From Pseudorhodobacter sp. E13 (GTDB lineage Bacteria; Pseudomonadota; Alphaproteobacteria; Rhodobacterales; Rhodobacteraceae), in assembly GCF_003991405.1 (NCBI RefSeq), contig NZ_RPEN01000158.1, positions 372,001 to 436,000 of the forward strand: DNA of 64,000 nt, read 5' to 3'. Both the position numbers and the translations under genes were made by a program. Below the pieces are notes generated by a model. The model was not told where the DNA came from and made no database searches. It worked only from the letters and a program-made list of their open reading frames with translations. Shown piece by piece: positions 26,325-34,967 of this stretch. Position 1 is the first letter of the stretch. Every line of letters starts with the position of its first letter.

Positions 26325-28328
26325 TCAGACAAAGTCGCGCGGCACTTCGTCGTGAAACTCGCGTTCAAAAACAAGATCTTCGCCTTCCCACGCACGCAGA
26401 TGGGCGTGAAAGATCAGATGGTCGGGGGTGCTGTGCAGGCGCGCCTTTGCCTCTGTCCGGATCGCCCAACCGCCGCGCGATTGGTGCTGCGTCCAGTCAC
26501 ATTGCGCCACCGCATGCGCGGGATCGGCGGGGTCCACCTCGAACCGCTCGGTCATGTTTTCCTCGACGATCAGGCCATGCGCGGGGTTTTCAACCCGGCC
26601 CGAGTGATCTTCGACCACCAAGGCCACGCGCCCGGAGATCAAGTCAGTTTCCACCCGCCGCGCGGCATGGCCGGGGCTATGCGCATGCAGCGCCAAGGGT
26701 TTGGCCGAACGGGGCGGCGGCGGCAGCCATTCATCCGCCGCCACACCGGGATGCACGGGCAAGTGCAACGCCCCTTCCAGCAGCGTCAGCGTCGCAGGCT
26801 CCGGGCTGGGCCAGAGAAAGGGCCAATAGGTCGTCGACAACGCCAAGCGCAAGTGATGACCGGGGGCAAGCTGATAGGCCATATCATCCAGCACCAGTTC
26901 CACATCCACGGCCTTGCCGGGGGGCAGGTGGCTGGGGTTTTCCATCCCGTCGCGGTGGCACAGGTTCAACATGCCATGCGCGATCCGCACCGATTGCCCG
27001 TCTGGCCCCACATCACACAGACGCGCGACGATAAAGGCGCGCGGCTTGTCGCTGTGCAGCCGCAAGCGCAGCCGCGCCCCCCCCAGCAGCGCCAGCGGGG
27101 CCTGCAAAGGGGCCGCGTCAAAACAAACCGACAGCGCATCATCGCGCGCTTGGTCGCCGGGCATTTCGGCGTTCAGCCCCATCGGGAAAAACTCACCCGC
27201 TGTCAGGCCCAGATCGGGGCGGGTGCAAACCGGCACCGCCAGCGCCCCCCCTGCCCCACCCAACAGGCCATCCGCCGACAAGGCGAGTTGCTGCATCGCC
27301 ACCCGGTCTGACGGCAAACGCGCCTCGGCCACCCACCGCCCCGCGCGGTTACGGGCACTGGCATCGGGGGCCGCCGAGTCCAGCATCCAGACGCGATAGG
27401 CCGGGTCATCCTCGGCGCCGTTTTCCACCCCTTTCAGCCAGCGATCCCACCAGCGCAGCGCCGCGTCCAGAAAGCCAATCGCCGGGCCGGGCACCGCATC
27501 ATGCGGGTATTGATGCACCCAAGGCCCCACAATCGCCTTGGCCCCCGCCACATTGCGCACCAGATGCGCCGATGTGTTCATGTAATTATCCGCCCAACCG
27601 GAAAAACTCAGCACCGGCACCTGAATACGGCTGAAATCTTCGCAGATGGAGCCGTGTTTCCAATAGCTGTCCCGCGCCTGATGGCTGGCCCAGCGCGGGG
27701 CGAGGAACGGCTCTGCCTCCAGCCGCGCCAACCAGTCGCGGCGCCAATCGGGGCGCAAAACCGGGTCCGCCGGACGCGAGGAATAAGACAGCATCACCGC
27801 GCCCCAGCCCAGATTCTCACCCAGCAAACAGCCGCCCTTGAAATGGATGTCATCGGCAAAGCGGTCGGTTGTGGAACAGACAGTCACCACGGCCTTCAAC
27901 GCAGGGGGCTGCAAAAAGGCGGTCTGCAAACAGTTGAACCCGCCCCAGCTTTTGCCCATCATCCCTACGGATCCGTTGCACCAATCCTGCGCGGCCAACC
28001 AGGCGATCACATCGCAGGCATCCTGCAATTCCTGCGGCGTGTATTCATCCGTCATCACCCCTTCGCTATCGCCATTGCCGCGGATATCCACCCGCACCGC
28101 CGCATAGCCATGCCCCGCGAAATAAGGGTGCATCCGCGCATCTCGCGCCGCCGTGCCATCGCGCTTGCGATAGGGGATATATTCCAGAATGGCTGGCACC
28201 CGCATAGGCTCGGGCCCCGCCCCCTGCGCCCGCCAGATCCGCGCCGACAAGCGGCAACCATCAGGCATCACGATGCCCACGTCCTCCTCTTCGATCACCG
28301 GAAAGGGAAAATCGCTTACCACCTGCAT
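26325..28328 (-). CDS. CocE/NonD (X-prolyl dipeptidyl-peptidase) family hydrolase
   Basis: The 667-residue product has the alpha/beta-hydrolase nucleophile GKSWGG (S127), an upstream strand AAVRVDIRGNGDSEG, and a C-terminal galactose-binding-like jelly roll typical of PepX/CocE proteins. Asp and His candidates lie in VLSFSGWADNYMN and GPWVHQYPHDAV. It cleaves X-Pro peptides or acyl esters. No signal peptide is seen. ATG 28328 is chosen over ATG 28346. It precedes the peptide ABC genes on the same strand, 198 bases upstream. Confidence 0.88.
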   Translation of the reverse strand: MQVVSDFPFPVIEEEDVGIVMPDGCRLSARIWRAQGAGPEPMRVPAILEYIPYRKRDGTAARDARMHPYFAGHGYAAVRVDIRGNGDSEGVMTDEYTPQELQDACDVIAWLAAQDWCNGSVGMMGKSWGGFNCLQTAFLQPPALKAVVTVCSTTDRFADDIHFKGGCLLGENLGWGAVMLSYSSRPADPVLRPDWRRDWLARLEAEPFLAPRWASHQARDSYWKHGSICEDFSRIQVPVLSFSGWADNYMNTSAHLVRNVAGAKAIVGPWVHQYPHDAVPGPAIGFLDAALRWWDRWLKGVENGAEDDPAYRVWMLDSAAPDASARNRAGRWVAEARLPSDRVAMQQLALSADGLLGGAGGALAVPVCTRPDLGLTAGEFFPMGLNAEMPGDQARDDALSVCFDAAPLQAPLALLGGARLRLRLHSDKPRAFIVARLCDVGPDGQSVRIAHGMLNLCHRDGMENPSHLPPGKAVDVELVLDDMAYQLAPGHHLRLALSTTYWPFLWPSPEPATLTLLEGALHLPVHPGVAADEWLPPPPRSAKPLALHAHSPGHAARRVETDLISGRVALVVEDHSGRVENPAHGLIVEENMTERFEVDPADPAHAVAQCDWTQHQSRGGWAIRTEAKARLHSTPDHLIFHAHLRAWEGEDLVFEREFHDEVPRDFV

Positions 28329-28340
28329 CGCTGCCCCCAA

Positions 28341-28371
28341 TTTCATCTTGGCAAAAATACCTATCTGCGCC
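28341..28371 (-). repeat. Dispersed element, copy G
   Basis: On the minus strand GGTATTTTTG then CCAAGATGAAA, with a degenerate stem. It sits just upstream of the CocE start codon, in the 145-base divergent spacer before betC, so it is not a normal gene-end position. Confidence 0.5.
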
Positions 28372-28473
28372 AGCCCCCTAAAACAGGTCGCAAAAGGAAC
28401 AGACCGCCCTTGCCTTCATCGCCATCAAAGGCGCAGACCGCCGCAAAGGCAAGCACTGAAAAGGGGGCATGAC

Positions 28474-29979
28474 ATGACCAAACCGAATATCCTGATCCTG
28501 ATGGTCGACCAACTCAACGGCACGCTGTTTCCCGATGGGCCTGCCTCCTGGCTCCACGCCCCCAACCTGAAAAAGCTGGCGGCCCGCTCGGTGCGCTTTG
28601 CCAATAGCTACACCGGCTCGCCGCTTTGCGCGCCGGGGCGGGCCAGCTTCATGTCGGGCCAGCTTCCTTCGCGCACCCGCGTCTATGACAATGCCGCCGA
28701 ATTCCAATCCGATATTCCCTGCTTCACCCATCATTTGCGCCGCGCGGGCTATGAATGCACGCTGTCGGGCAAAATGCATTTCGTCGGCCCCGACCAGATG
28801 CACGGGTTCGAACACCGGCTGACCACCGATATCTACCCCGCCGATTTCGGCTGGACCCCGGATTACCGCAAACCGGGCGAACGGATTGACTGGTGGTATC
28901 ACAACCTCGGCTCTGTCACCGGGGCGGGCGTGGCCGAGATCACCAACCAGTTGGAATATGACGATGATGTCGCACATCAGGCGGTGCAGAAACTCTATGA
29001 CCTGTCGCGCGGGGCGGATGCCCGCCCATGGTGCCTGACCGTCAGCTTCACCCATCCGCATGACCCTTACGTCGCGCGCCGCAAATACTGGGATTTCTAC
29101 AACGATTGCGCGCATTTGGATGCCCCCGATGCGATTGCTTACGCTGACCAGGACCCCCATTCCAAGCGCCTGATCGACGCCTGCGACAGCCACAGGTTCG
29201 ACATCACGCCCGACCATATCCGCCGCGCCCGCCAAGGCTATTTCGCCAATATCAGCTATATCGACGACAAGATCGGCGAGATTTTGCAAGTGCTGGAGGA
29301 CAGCCGGCAAGAGGCGATCATCCTCTTTGTTTCCGACCATGGCGATATGCTGGGCGACCGGGGGCTGTGGTTCAAGATGAACTTCTTTGAAGGCTCTGCC
29401 CGCGTGCCCTTGATGCTATGCGCGCCGGGGCTGGAACCGCATCTGGAAACCACGCCGGTTTCCACCATCGACGTCACCCCCACGCTCTGCGATCTGGCGG
29501 GGATTGATATGTCCGAGGTGATGCCCTGGACCGATGGCACTTCGCTGCTGCCGCTGGCAAAAGGGGCGGAGCGGGCGGACCCGGTGGCCATTGAATATGC
29601 GGCCGAAGGCTCCATCACCCCCCTCGTCATGCTGCGCTATGGCAAGTGGAAGTATACCCGCTGCCTTGCCGACCCGGACATGCTGTTCGATATCGAGGCC
29701 GACCCGATGGAGCGCAACAACCTTGCCGCCGATCCCGCCCATGCCGGCACTTTGCAAAGCCTGCGCGCCAAATCCGAAGGCCGCTGGGACCTGCGCGCCT
29801 ATGATGCGGCGGTGCGTGAAAGTCAGGCCCGCCGCTGGGTGGTCTATGAGGCGCTGCGGCAAGGCGGCTATTACCCGTGGGATTTCCAGCCCCTGCAAAA
29901 AGCCTCGGAACGCTATATGCGCAACCATATGGACCTGAACGTGCTGGAAGAAAGCAAACGCTTTCCGCGCGGGGAATAA
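28474..29979 (+). CDS. betC: Choline-sulfatase
   Basis: The 501-residue product is a type I sulfatase. C52 in SPLCAPGRASFMSG is the formylglycine site (CxPxR form), D11 in LILMVDQLNG and DHGDMLGDRG bind the metal, and the C-terminal region YALR-like WDLRAYDAAVRESQARRWVV matches the choline-sulfatase tail. It hydrolyses choline-O-sulfate to choline and sulfate, feeding betaine synthesis. ATG 28474 is chosen; an overlapping upstream ATG at 28469 stops after two codons. It is followed by a long inverted repeat. Confidence 0.92.
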   Translation: MTKPNILILMVDQLNGTLFPDGPASWLHAPNLKKLAARSVRFANSYTGSPLCAPGRASFMSGQLPSRTRVYDNAAEFQSDIPCFTHHLRRAGYECTLSGKMHFVGPDQMHGFEHRLTTDIYPADFGWTPDYRKPGERIDWWYHNLGSVTGAGVAEITNQLEYDDDVAHQAVQKLYDLSRGADARPWCLTVSFTHPHDPYVARRKYWDFYNDCAHLDAPDAIAYADQDPHSKRLIDACDSHRFDITPDHIRRARQGYFANISYIDDKIGEILQVLEDSRQEAIILFVSDHGDMLGDRGLWFKMNFFEGSARVPLMLCAPGLEPHLETTPVSTIDVTPTLCDLAGIDMSEVMPWTDGTSLLPLAKGAERADPVAIEYAAEGSITPLVMLRYGKWKYTRCLADPDMLFDIEADPMERNNLAADPAHAGTLQSLRAKSEGRWDLRAYDAAVRESQARRWVVYEALRQGGYYPWDFQPLQKASERYMRNHMDLNVLEESKRFPRGE

Positions 29980-29984
29980 CAAGG

Positions 29985-30042
29985 GGCGGTGGGTTGCACC
30001 CACCCTACATATCTGGCCGTAGGGTGGGTGTAACCCACCGCC
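29985..30042. repeat. Long inverted repeat, 24-bp arms (palindromic repeat element)
   Basis: Left arm 29985-30008 (starts GGCGGTGGGTTG, ends CACCCTAC), 10-base loop, right arm 30019-30042 (GTAGGGTGGGTG...CCACCGCC). One G-T mismatch only. It lies between convergent betC and the ClbS-like gene. It may act as a terminator but has no T run; the format is that of a mobile palindromic repeat. Confidence 0.85.
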
Positions 30043-30055
30043 CGCCGCAAACTGA

Positions 30056-30550
30056 CTAGCCCGACCTCAGCCTTGCGCGGATATATTTCGCGGCAGATCG
30101 GTAATGGCTTGGGCCTGCCGCTTCGGCCCAGCGCCCGGTGGTCCATGCGCTGCCACCGCCGGGCATCGGCCCTGCGTAAAGGGTGGCATCAGTCTGGCTG
30201 TCCAAGAAGGCTCTCAGCCGCGAGGCCGCAGCCTCCAGCAAGGTCCGGGCCGCCGCCCAATCCACCCCCGCCTGCGCCGCCCGCAGATCGGCGTTATAGC
30301 GTTTCAGATCGTTCCACATATATCCCGGCGCGGGGATCGCCACCGCCTGCCCCGCCATGCCCTGCGCCTGCCAGCCCAGAAACAACCCGATCCAATGCGC
30401 CCGATGGGCCACCACATCCTTGATCGAGGTGCCATCCTCATCTTTGACCAGCGCCAGCGCTGCCGGAACCTTGTCCAGCAGCGCTGTCAGATCAGCGTAT
30501 TCCTTGGCCGTCACCGCCAGAAGTGCCGCTTTATCCGTGGCGGCAGGCAT
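30056..30550 (-). CDS. ClbS/DfsB-type four-helix bundle protein
   Basis: The 164-residue product begins MPAATDKAALLAVTAKEY and carries SIKDVVAHRAHWIGLFLGW and PGYMWNDLKRYNADL, which match the ClbS/DfsB (DinB-like) family. ClbS of colibactin producers is a cyclopropane hydrolase giving self-protection; most other members are uncharacterised. It ends 14 bases from the inverted repeat and follows the SpoIIAA-like gene by 3 bases, so the two are likely cotranscribed. Confidence 0.8.
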   Translation of the reverse strand: MPAATDKAALLAVTAKEYADLTALLDKVPAALALVKDEDGTSIKDVVAHRAHWIGLFLGWQAQGMAGQAVAIPAPGYMWNDLKRYNADLRAAQAGVDWAAARTLLEAAASRLRAFLDSQTDATLYAGPMPGGGSAWTTGRWAEAAGPSHYRSAAKYIRARLRSG

Positions 30551-30553
30551 GGC

Positions 30554-30916
30554 TTATGCCTCGGCCAGCCACGCCCGCGCGGCGTCCAGCTCCTCCAGAT
30601 CAAAGGTGCGCAGTTTGGTCGCCATAAAGGCCCCTGCCGCCTTGGTCAGCGGGCTGATCCAGCCCATATCCGACACCACGGCGCAATGGGTGATATGCGG
30701 GATGATCTTGATGTCAAACTTCATCCCCTTCCACAGCATCATCGGATCAAAGCCTTGGAAATCCTCGATAATCTCCAGCAGCCTGATCTTGCCATGCTTT
30801 TCGACAAAATCCGCCATCGGCCCGGCCAATGCATCAAAATCCTCTGATGTCACCTTGCCGGAAACGGTGAATTCAAAGGTCTTGGTTTCGGGGATCGTCC
30901 GGTAACTTGTCGCCAT
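30554..30916 (-). CDS. SpoIIAA-like (STAS superfamily) protein
   Basis: The 120-residue product fits the SpoIIAA-like family: a beta strand EFTVSGKVTSEDFDAL, GKIRLLEIIEDFQGFDP, HCAVVSDMGWI, and FDLEELDAARAWL at the end. Family members are related to lipid-binding CRAL-TRIO/STAS folds; no function is proven. ATG 30916 has a strong AGGAGGG nine bases upstream. Confidence 0.78.
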   Translation of the reverse strand: MATSYRTIPETKTFEFTVSGKVTSEDFDALAGPMADFVEKHGKIRLLEIIEDFQGFDPMMLWKGMKFDIKIIPHITHCAVVSDMGWISPLTKAAGAFMATKLRTFDLEELDAARAWLAEA

Positions 30917-31002
30917 GCTTCGCCCTCCTGTGTGAAAGAAAAGCATAGCACAGCTTGCAAAGACCCGCTTTGCCCCAGATCAAGCCCCGATCAATACCGC
31001 GA

Positions 31003-31347
31003 TCAACCATGGCGCGCGCGGCTGTCCTGCGGCGCCTCTGCGCGGTCCACCATACCGTAATCGCGCAGCACATGGGCCACGCGCAGGCGGTAATCGGCAA
31101 AGATGCCGCCACGCCCTTGCGTTTGCGCACTGCGGTGATCGTCCAGCGCGCGCCAGCGCCGCACAGCCGCCTCATCTGCAAAGCAAGACAGCGACAACAG
31201 CTTGTCCGGGTCGCCCAGGCTTTGAAACCGCTCTCCCGACACGAAGCCTTCCACCTGCTCCAGCTCCGGGCGCAGGCGGGCGGCAATTTCCAGATAATCA
31301 GGCTTGCGGCCAGCGGCCAAGACCACCTCAAAGATCACTGCGATCAT
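31003..31347 (-). CDS. Antibiotic-biosynthesis-monooxygenase (ABM) domain protein
   Basis: The 114-residue product is a single dimeric alpha/beta-barrel domain: MIAVIFEVVLAAGRKPDYLEIAARL, VEGFVSGERFQSL and LLSLSCFADEAAVRRWR. Such proteins include cofactor-free monooxygenases and haem-degrading enzymes; no residue singles out an activity. ATG overlaps the NIPSNAP stop by 4 bases, so the two act as one unit. Confidence 0.82.
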   Translation of the reverse strand: MIAVIFEVVLAAGRKPDYLEIAARLRPELEQVEGFVSGERFQSLGDPDKLLSLSCFADEAAVRRWRALDDHRSAQTQGRGGIFADYRLRVAHVLRDYGMVDRAEAPQDSRARHG

Positions 31348-31667
31348 GCCGCACCCCGCAGCGGGTCCGATACGCGTTTCAGAAACACCCGATCCTCGCG
31401 CAGCAAGAACCGTTCTTTCTGCGCGAAGGCATAGTTTTCGCGGCCCAACGGGTCTGCCGCCAATCGCGCGCGATAGGCTTCATAGGCGGCCAGACTGGGG
31501 ATGTTATAGATGCCATAGGCCAGCGTCGCAGAGCCTTCATGCGGGCCATAATAGCCCAGCAACTCTGCCCCGCAGCGCGGAATGGCCTGCCCCCAATTGC
31601 GGGCATATTGCGCGAATTCTGCGTGTTTGGTCGGGTCGATGTGATAGCGGATGATACAGGTCAGCAT
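31344..31667 (-). CDS. NIPSNAP-family protein
   Basis: The 107-residue product has the NIPSNAP pattern: MLTCIIRYHIDPTKHAEFAQYA, CGAELLGYYGPHEGS, and YEAYRARLAADP. It is also a ferredoxin-like dimeric alpha/beta barrel. NIPSNAP-ABM pairs may act in small-molecule oxidation or detoxification, but this is inference. It is the first gene of the pair and divergent from an ArsR-type regulator 72 bases away, the likely controller. Confidence 0.85.
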   Translation of the reverse strand: MLTCIIRYHIDPTKHAEFAQYARNWGQAIPRCGAELLGYYGPHEGSATLAYGIYNIPSLAAYEAYRARLAADPLGRENYAFAQKERFLLREDRVFLKRVSDPLRGAA

Positions 31668-31739
31668 GGGATTTCCTTTGATCTTGCACGGTCATCCTAG
31701 CGGCTTGACCGCGGCGGATGCTTCGTCAATGATCGAACT

Positions 31740-32426
31740 ATGAAACATGGCCCCGATATCGCCCAGATTGCAGCCTTGATCGGCGATCTCGCCCGCGCCA
31801 ATATCCTGACGGCCTTGATGGCGGGCCACGCGCTGACCGCCACCGAACTGGCGGCAGAGGCCGGGGTGACGGCACAAACCGCCAGCGCGCATCTGGCCAA
31901 GCTGGAACAAGGCGGGCTGTTGCAGACCCGCAAACAGGGGCGGCATAAATACGCCAGCCTTGCATCGGAAGACGTTGCGCGCGTGTTGGAATCGCTGATG
32001 GGGCTGGCCGCCAAAACCGGCCAGTTGCGCAGCAAACCGGGGCCAAAGGATGCCCGTTTGCGCGCGGCACGAATCTGCTACAACCACCTCGCCGGGGCCA
32101 AGGGGGTGCAATTGTATCGCGCATTGCTGGCACAGGGCGTGCTGACCGTGGCAGCCAAAGGACCAGCGCTGACACCCGCTGGCCGCGACTTCGTCACTGC
32201 TTTCGGCATCGACCTTGCGGCGCTGGAGGCCCGCAAAACCCCGCTGTGCCGCGATTGCCTTGACTGGTCAGAGCGTCGATCGCATCTGGCCGGAAGCCTT
32301 GGCCGCGCTTTGTTGGCCCGGTTCGAAGCGCTTGGCTGGGCGACCCGCCTTGCCGATAGCCGTATCATCGCCTTTACCGCGAAGGGCGAGGCAGGCTTTG
32401 CCCAAACCTTCCCCAACCCGGAGTGA
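31740..32426 (+). CDS. ArsR/SmtB-family transcriptional regulator, long form
   Basis: The 228-residue product has an ArsR winged helix (residues 5-80: LTATELAAEAGVTAQTASAHLAKLEQGGLL) and a second half with ICYNHLAG and PLCRDCLDWSERRSHLAG, a conserved pattern in a longer ArsR subgroup. The cysteines could sense a metal or oxidant. The geometry (divergent, 72-base spacer) suggests it represses the NIPSNAP-ABM pair. Confidence 0.85.
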   Translation: MKHGPDIAQIAALIGDLARANILTALMAGHALTATELAAEAGVTAQTASAHLAKLEQGGLLQTRKQGRHKYASLASEDVARVLESLMGLAAKTGQLRSKPGPKDARLRAARICYNHLAGAKGVQLYRALLAQGVLTVAAKGPALTPAGRDFVTAFGIDLAALEARKTPLCRDCLDWSERRSHLAGSLGRALLARFEALGWATRLADSRIIAFTAKGEAGFAQTFPNPE

Positions 32427-32433
32427 GGCCGCG

Positions 32434-32589
32434 TTGAAAACCCAAACCATCATCCTGATCGGCTGGCTGCTCTTTGTCGTCTCGGCCATCGGCTTCATCA
32501 TCGCCAGCATTGGTGATTTCTGGGCGATGTTTGGCAGCATCTTTTTTCTGATTGCCTGCTTTGTCTTTCTGGTCGCGCATTTCCGCTAG
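32434..32589 (+). CDS. Small two-helix membrane protein
   Basis: From TTG 32434 the 51-residue product has two hydrophobic helices: ILIGWLLFVVSAIGFIIASI and, after a short DFWAMFG turn, IFFLIACFVFLVA. GAGTGAGG precedes the start, which lies 7 bases after the ArsR stop, so it is probably cotranscribed with that gene. Function unknown. Confidence 0.6.
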   Translation: MKTQTIILIGWLLFVVSAIGFIIASIGDFWAMFGSIFFLIACFVFLVAHFR

Positions 32590-32603
32590 GCGCTGCTTTT
32601 GGC

Positions 32604-34205
32604 TCAGCGCCCCTGATCGGCCAGAATAACCTCGGCCCCTTTCCAGCCCATCAGGATTGCGGGCGCGTTGGTATTGCCCGCGATCAGGTTCGGAAAGGCG
32701 CTTGCATCACAGACCCGCAGCCCCTCTACCCCTTTCACCCGCAGCCGATTGTCCACCACATCCCCCATCCGACAGGTGCAGGACGGGTGATACACCGTCC
32801 CCGACCGCGCCCGGAAATCCGCGATCAAGTCGGCGTCCGATGTCACCTCCGGCCCCGGTCGCAGTTCTTCGGCGATCACATCGGCCATCGGGCCTTGGGC
32901 GGCGATCTTGCGGATGAATTTCACTGCCGCCAACATCTCGGCCACGTCCTGATCGGTCGAATAGGCGTTGCCCACGATCTGTGGCGGCGCGAACGGATCG
33001 GCAGATCGGATTTTCAACCACCCGCGCGAGGTGGGGCGGCAGTTCGACAAGCCGATCGACAGGCCGGAAAACGGGTCCGGCGTCAGCAAGGGGCGTTCGC
33101 CCACTTTCGGCACAAGGGTGGAAAACGCCTGCATGTAAAGCTGCATATTGGGCCGCGTCAGCGCGGGCGAGGTGCGGAAGAACCCGCCTGCATGGTTGAT
33201 GCTTTTCGACAGCACGCCCCGGCCTTGCAGCAGATATTGCATCCCCACCAAGGCCTTGCCCCACCACGGGCGCAAAATGTCATTATAGGTGGGCACCTTC
33301 ATGCGGTAGGTGTAGTTCAAGCCCTGATGGTCGTTCAGATGGCCGCCGACATGCGGGTTATCGGCCACCACCGCCAGCCCCAAACCCGCCAGATGCGCAG
33401 CAGGCCCGATGCCGGAGAGTTGCAATAGCTGGGGCGAGTTGATGGCCCCGCCTGCCAAAATCACCTCACGCGCGCGGATCACCTCGCGCGTAGCGCCGCG
33501 CATCACCTCGACACCCACGGCGCGGCGCCCTTCGAACACCACGCGGGTAACATGGGCGCGGGTGCGCACCTGAAGATTGGGCCGCTTCATCGCGGGGCGC
33601 AAAAACGCCCGCGCCGTTGAATTGCGCCGCCCCCCCTTGATGGTCATCTGGTAAACCCCAGCGCCCTCCTGACCGGCCCCGTTGAAATCCGGCGTCTCGG
33701 GCAGGCCCGCGGCCGCGCAGGCGTCCAGATAATTGCGCACCAAAGGGTGCAAGCCATCCTTGTTAGCCGAGATGAACAGCGGCCCGCCCTGCCCGCGCCA
33801 GGCATCCGCGCCGGCCTCGTTATCCTCAATCGCGCGGTAAGCGGCCAGCACGCTGTCCCAGCCCCAATCGGCGCCACCCACCGCGCCCCATTCGTCATAA
33901 TCCTCGCGCTGCCCGCGGATCCAGACCATCGCATTGATCGAGGATGACCCGCCCAAGACCTTGCCTCGCGGCCAGTAATCGCGGTTGCCGCCAAGCCCCG
34001 GATCGGGGTCCGTCTCATAGGCCCAGTTCACCGCCTTGTTGTAGAACAATTTGCCATAGCCCAAGGGCATATGCACAAAAAACCGCGCGTCGGAGCCGCC
34101 TGCCTCCAGCACCAAGACGCGGTGCTTGCCCGATGCGCTCAACCGTTCGGCCAGCACCGATCCAGCAGAGCCTGCGCCCACAATCAGAAAATCAACTTCA
34201 GCCAC
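32604..34205 (-). CDS. GMC-family oxidoreductase (choline-dehydrogenase-like)
   Basis: The 533-residue product has the FAD-binding GAGSAGSVLAERL near residue 11, GMC signature KVLGGSSSINAMVWIRG around 82, and C-terminal YHPSCTCRMG with the catalytic His region and NAPAILMGWK. The overall pattern (EDYDEWGAVGGADWGW) is of the BetA/alcohol dehydrogenase group. Choline or another alcohol may be the substrate; the cluster with betC and carnitine genes favours a quaternary amine alcohol, but this is inference. Confidence 0.85.
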   Translation of the reverse strand: MAEVDFLIVGAGSAGSVLAERLSASGKHRVLVLEAGGSDARFFVHMPLGYGKLFYNKAVNWAYETDPDPGLGGNRDYWPRGKVLGGSSSINAMVWIRGQREDYDEWGAVGGADWGWDSVLAAYRAIEDNEAGADAWRGQGGPLFISANKDGLHPLVRNYLDACAAAGLPETPDFNGAGQEGAGVYQMTIKGGRRNSTARAFLRPAMKRPNLQVRTRAHVTRVVFEGRRAVGVEVMRGATREVIRAREVILAGGAINSPQLLQLSGIGPAAHLAGLGLAVVADNPHVGGHLNDHQGLNYTYRMKVPTYNDILRPWWGKALVGMQYLLQGRGVLSKSINHAGGFFRTSPALTRPNMQLYMQAFSTLVPKVGERPLLTPDPFSGLSIGLSNCRPTSRGWLKIRSADPFAPPQIVGNAYSTDQDVAEMLAAVKFIRKIAAQGPMADVIAEELRPGPEVTSDADLIADFRARSGTVYHPSCTCRMGDVVDNRLRVKGVEGLRVCDASAFPNLIAGNTNAPAILMGWKGAEVILADQGR

Positions 34206-34267
34206 GCGGCACCCCCGTTTGTTGCCGCCACCCTAACGCCCCCGCGCCGGGATGCCATAGCGCGAAG

Positions 34268-34282
34268 CGACAAAAAATGTCG
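34268..34282. promoter_or_regulatory. Palindrome CGACA-N5-TGTCG upstream of the GMC gene
   Basis: CGACA (34268-34272), AAAAA, TGTCG (34278-34282), 63 bases before the GMC start codon. A possible operator. The rest of 34206-34435 shows no gene. Confidence 0.35.
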
Positions 34283-34435
34283 AGTTTGGTCAGATATGCG
34301 GGGCGGCGGGACGACGCGCCCCCCGTTTTGCCTGCCCGTCAGAGCCGGGCCAGACCCCACCCACGACAGGCGCTGGCGGGTGCCGGTTCACAGTCGCGCA
34401 TCCAGTTCCGGATACCCAGACCATCCCGAACCGCG

Positions 34436-34900
34436 TTACCCCTCAACCTCGAAATGAGGCGCATAGGTCACGGGGAAATTGACTGAGCGTGCGATGAAAC
34501 AAACCGCATGGATGCGGTGATGAATGGCCTCTGCCGCAACCAGATCGGCCCCTGCCTTAACCCGGATCACTGGCCGTAACTCGGCCGAGACAAACCGCCC
34601 CGCGCCACCCGGCCCGACCTCGCCTTGCCCGACCGGCGTATCCTCATACCGCGTCACCACAATCCCCGCTTCGGACGCGTAGTGCAGATACCACAGCATA
34701 TGACAGGCCGAGAGCGCCGAGAGCAGCAAATCCTCGGGGTTCATCTTGCCGGGATCACCGCCCAGCAAGGGATCGTTGGAACACTGCACCACCGGCTTGC
34801 CCGGCACGGCAATATCCCAGGTGCGGGCATAGGCCTTGTAATGCGCCGTGCCCGCGCCCGTATTGCCGGTCCAGACCACGCGGCTGGTATACTCATGCAT
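34436..34900 (-). CDS. OsmC-family protein
   Basis: The 154-residue product has the OsmC fold markers: GKMNPEDLLLSALSACHMLWYLHYAS with the first redox Cys, and CFIARSVNFPV with the second. OsmC/Ohr proteins reduce organic hydroperoxides by a two-Cys mechanism. It lies 67 bases after caiD on the same strand with a dispersed terminator-like element in between, so cotranscription is uncertain. Confidence 0.9.
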   Translation of the reverse strand: MHEYTSRVVWTGNTGAGTAHYKAYARTWDIAVPGKPVVQCSNDPLLGGDPGKMNPEDLLLSALSACHMLWYLHYASEAGIVVTRYEDTPVGQGEVGPGGAGRFVSAELRPVIRVKAGADLVAAEAIHHRIHAVCFIARSVNFPVTYAPHFEVEG

Positions 34901-34910
34901 GCGCTTGCCC

Positions 34911-34940
34911 CTTCATCTTGGCCCAAATACCTATTCTGCC
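34911..34940 (-). terminator. Dispersed element, copy H (after caiD)
   Basis: On the minus strand AGAATAGG, TATTTGGG, CCAAGATGAAG, beginning 28 bases past the caiD stop. The stem is degenerate. Confidence 0.45.
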
Positions 34941-34967
34941 CGCAGCCACAGGCGCAAGGGTGAAGGC

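Noticed and set aside
25257-27311. Long plus-strand open frame opposite the peptide SBP and CocE genes
   Set aside because: Both overlapped genes have strong motifs; the antisense translation has none.
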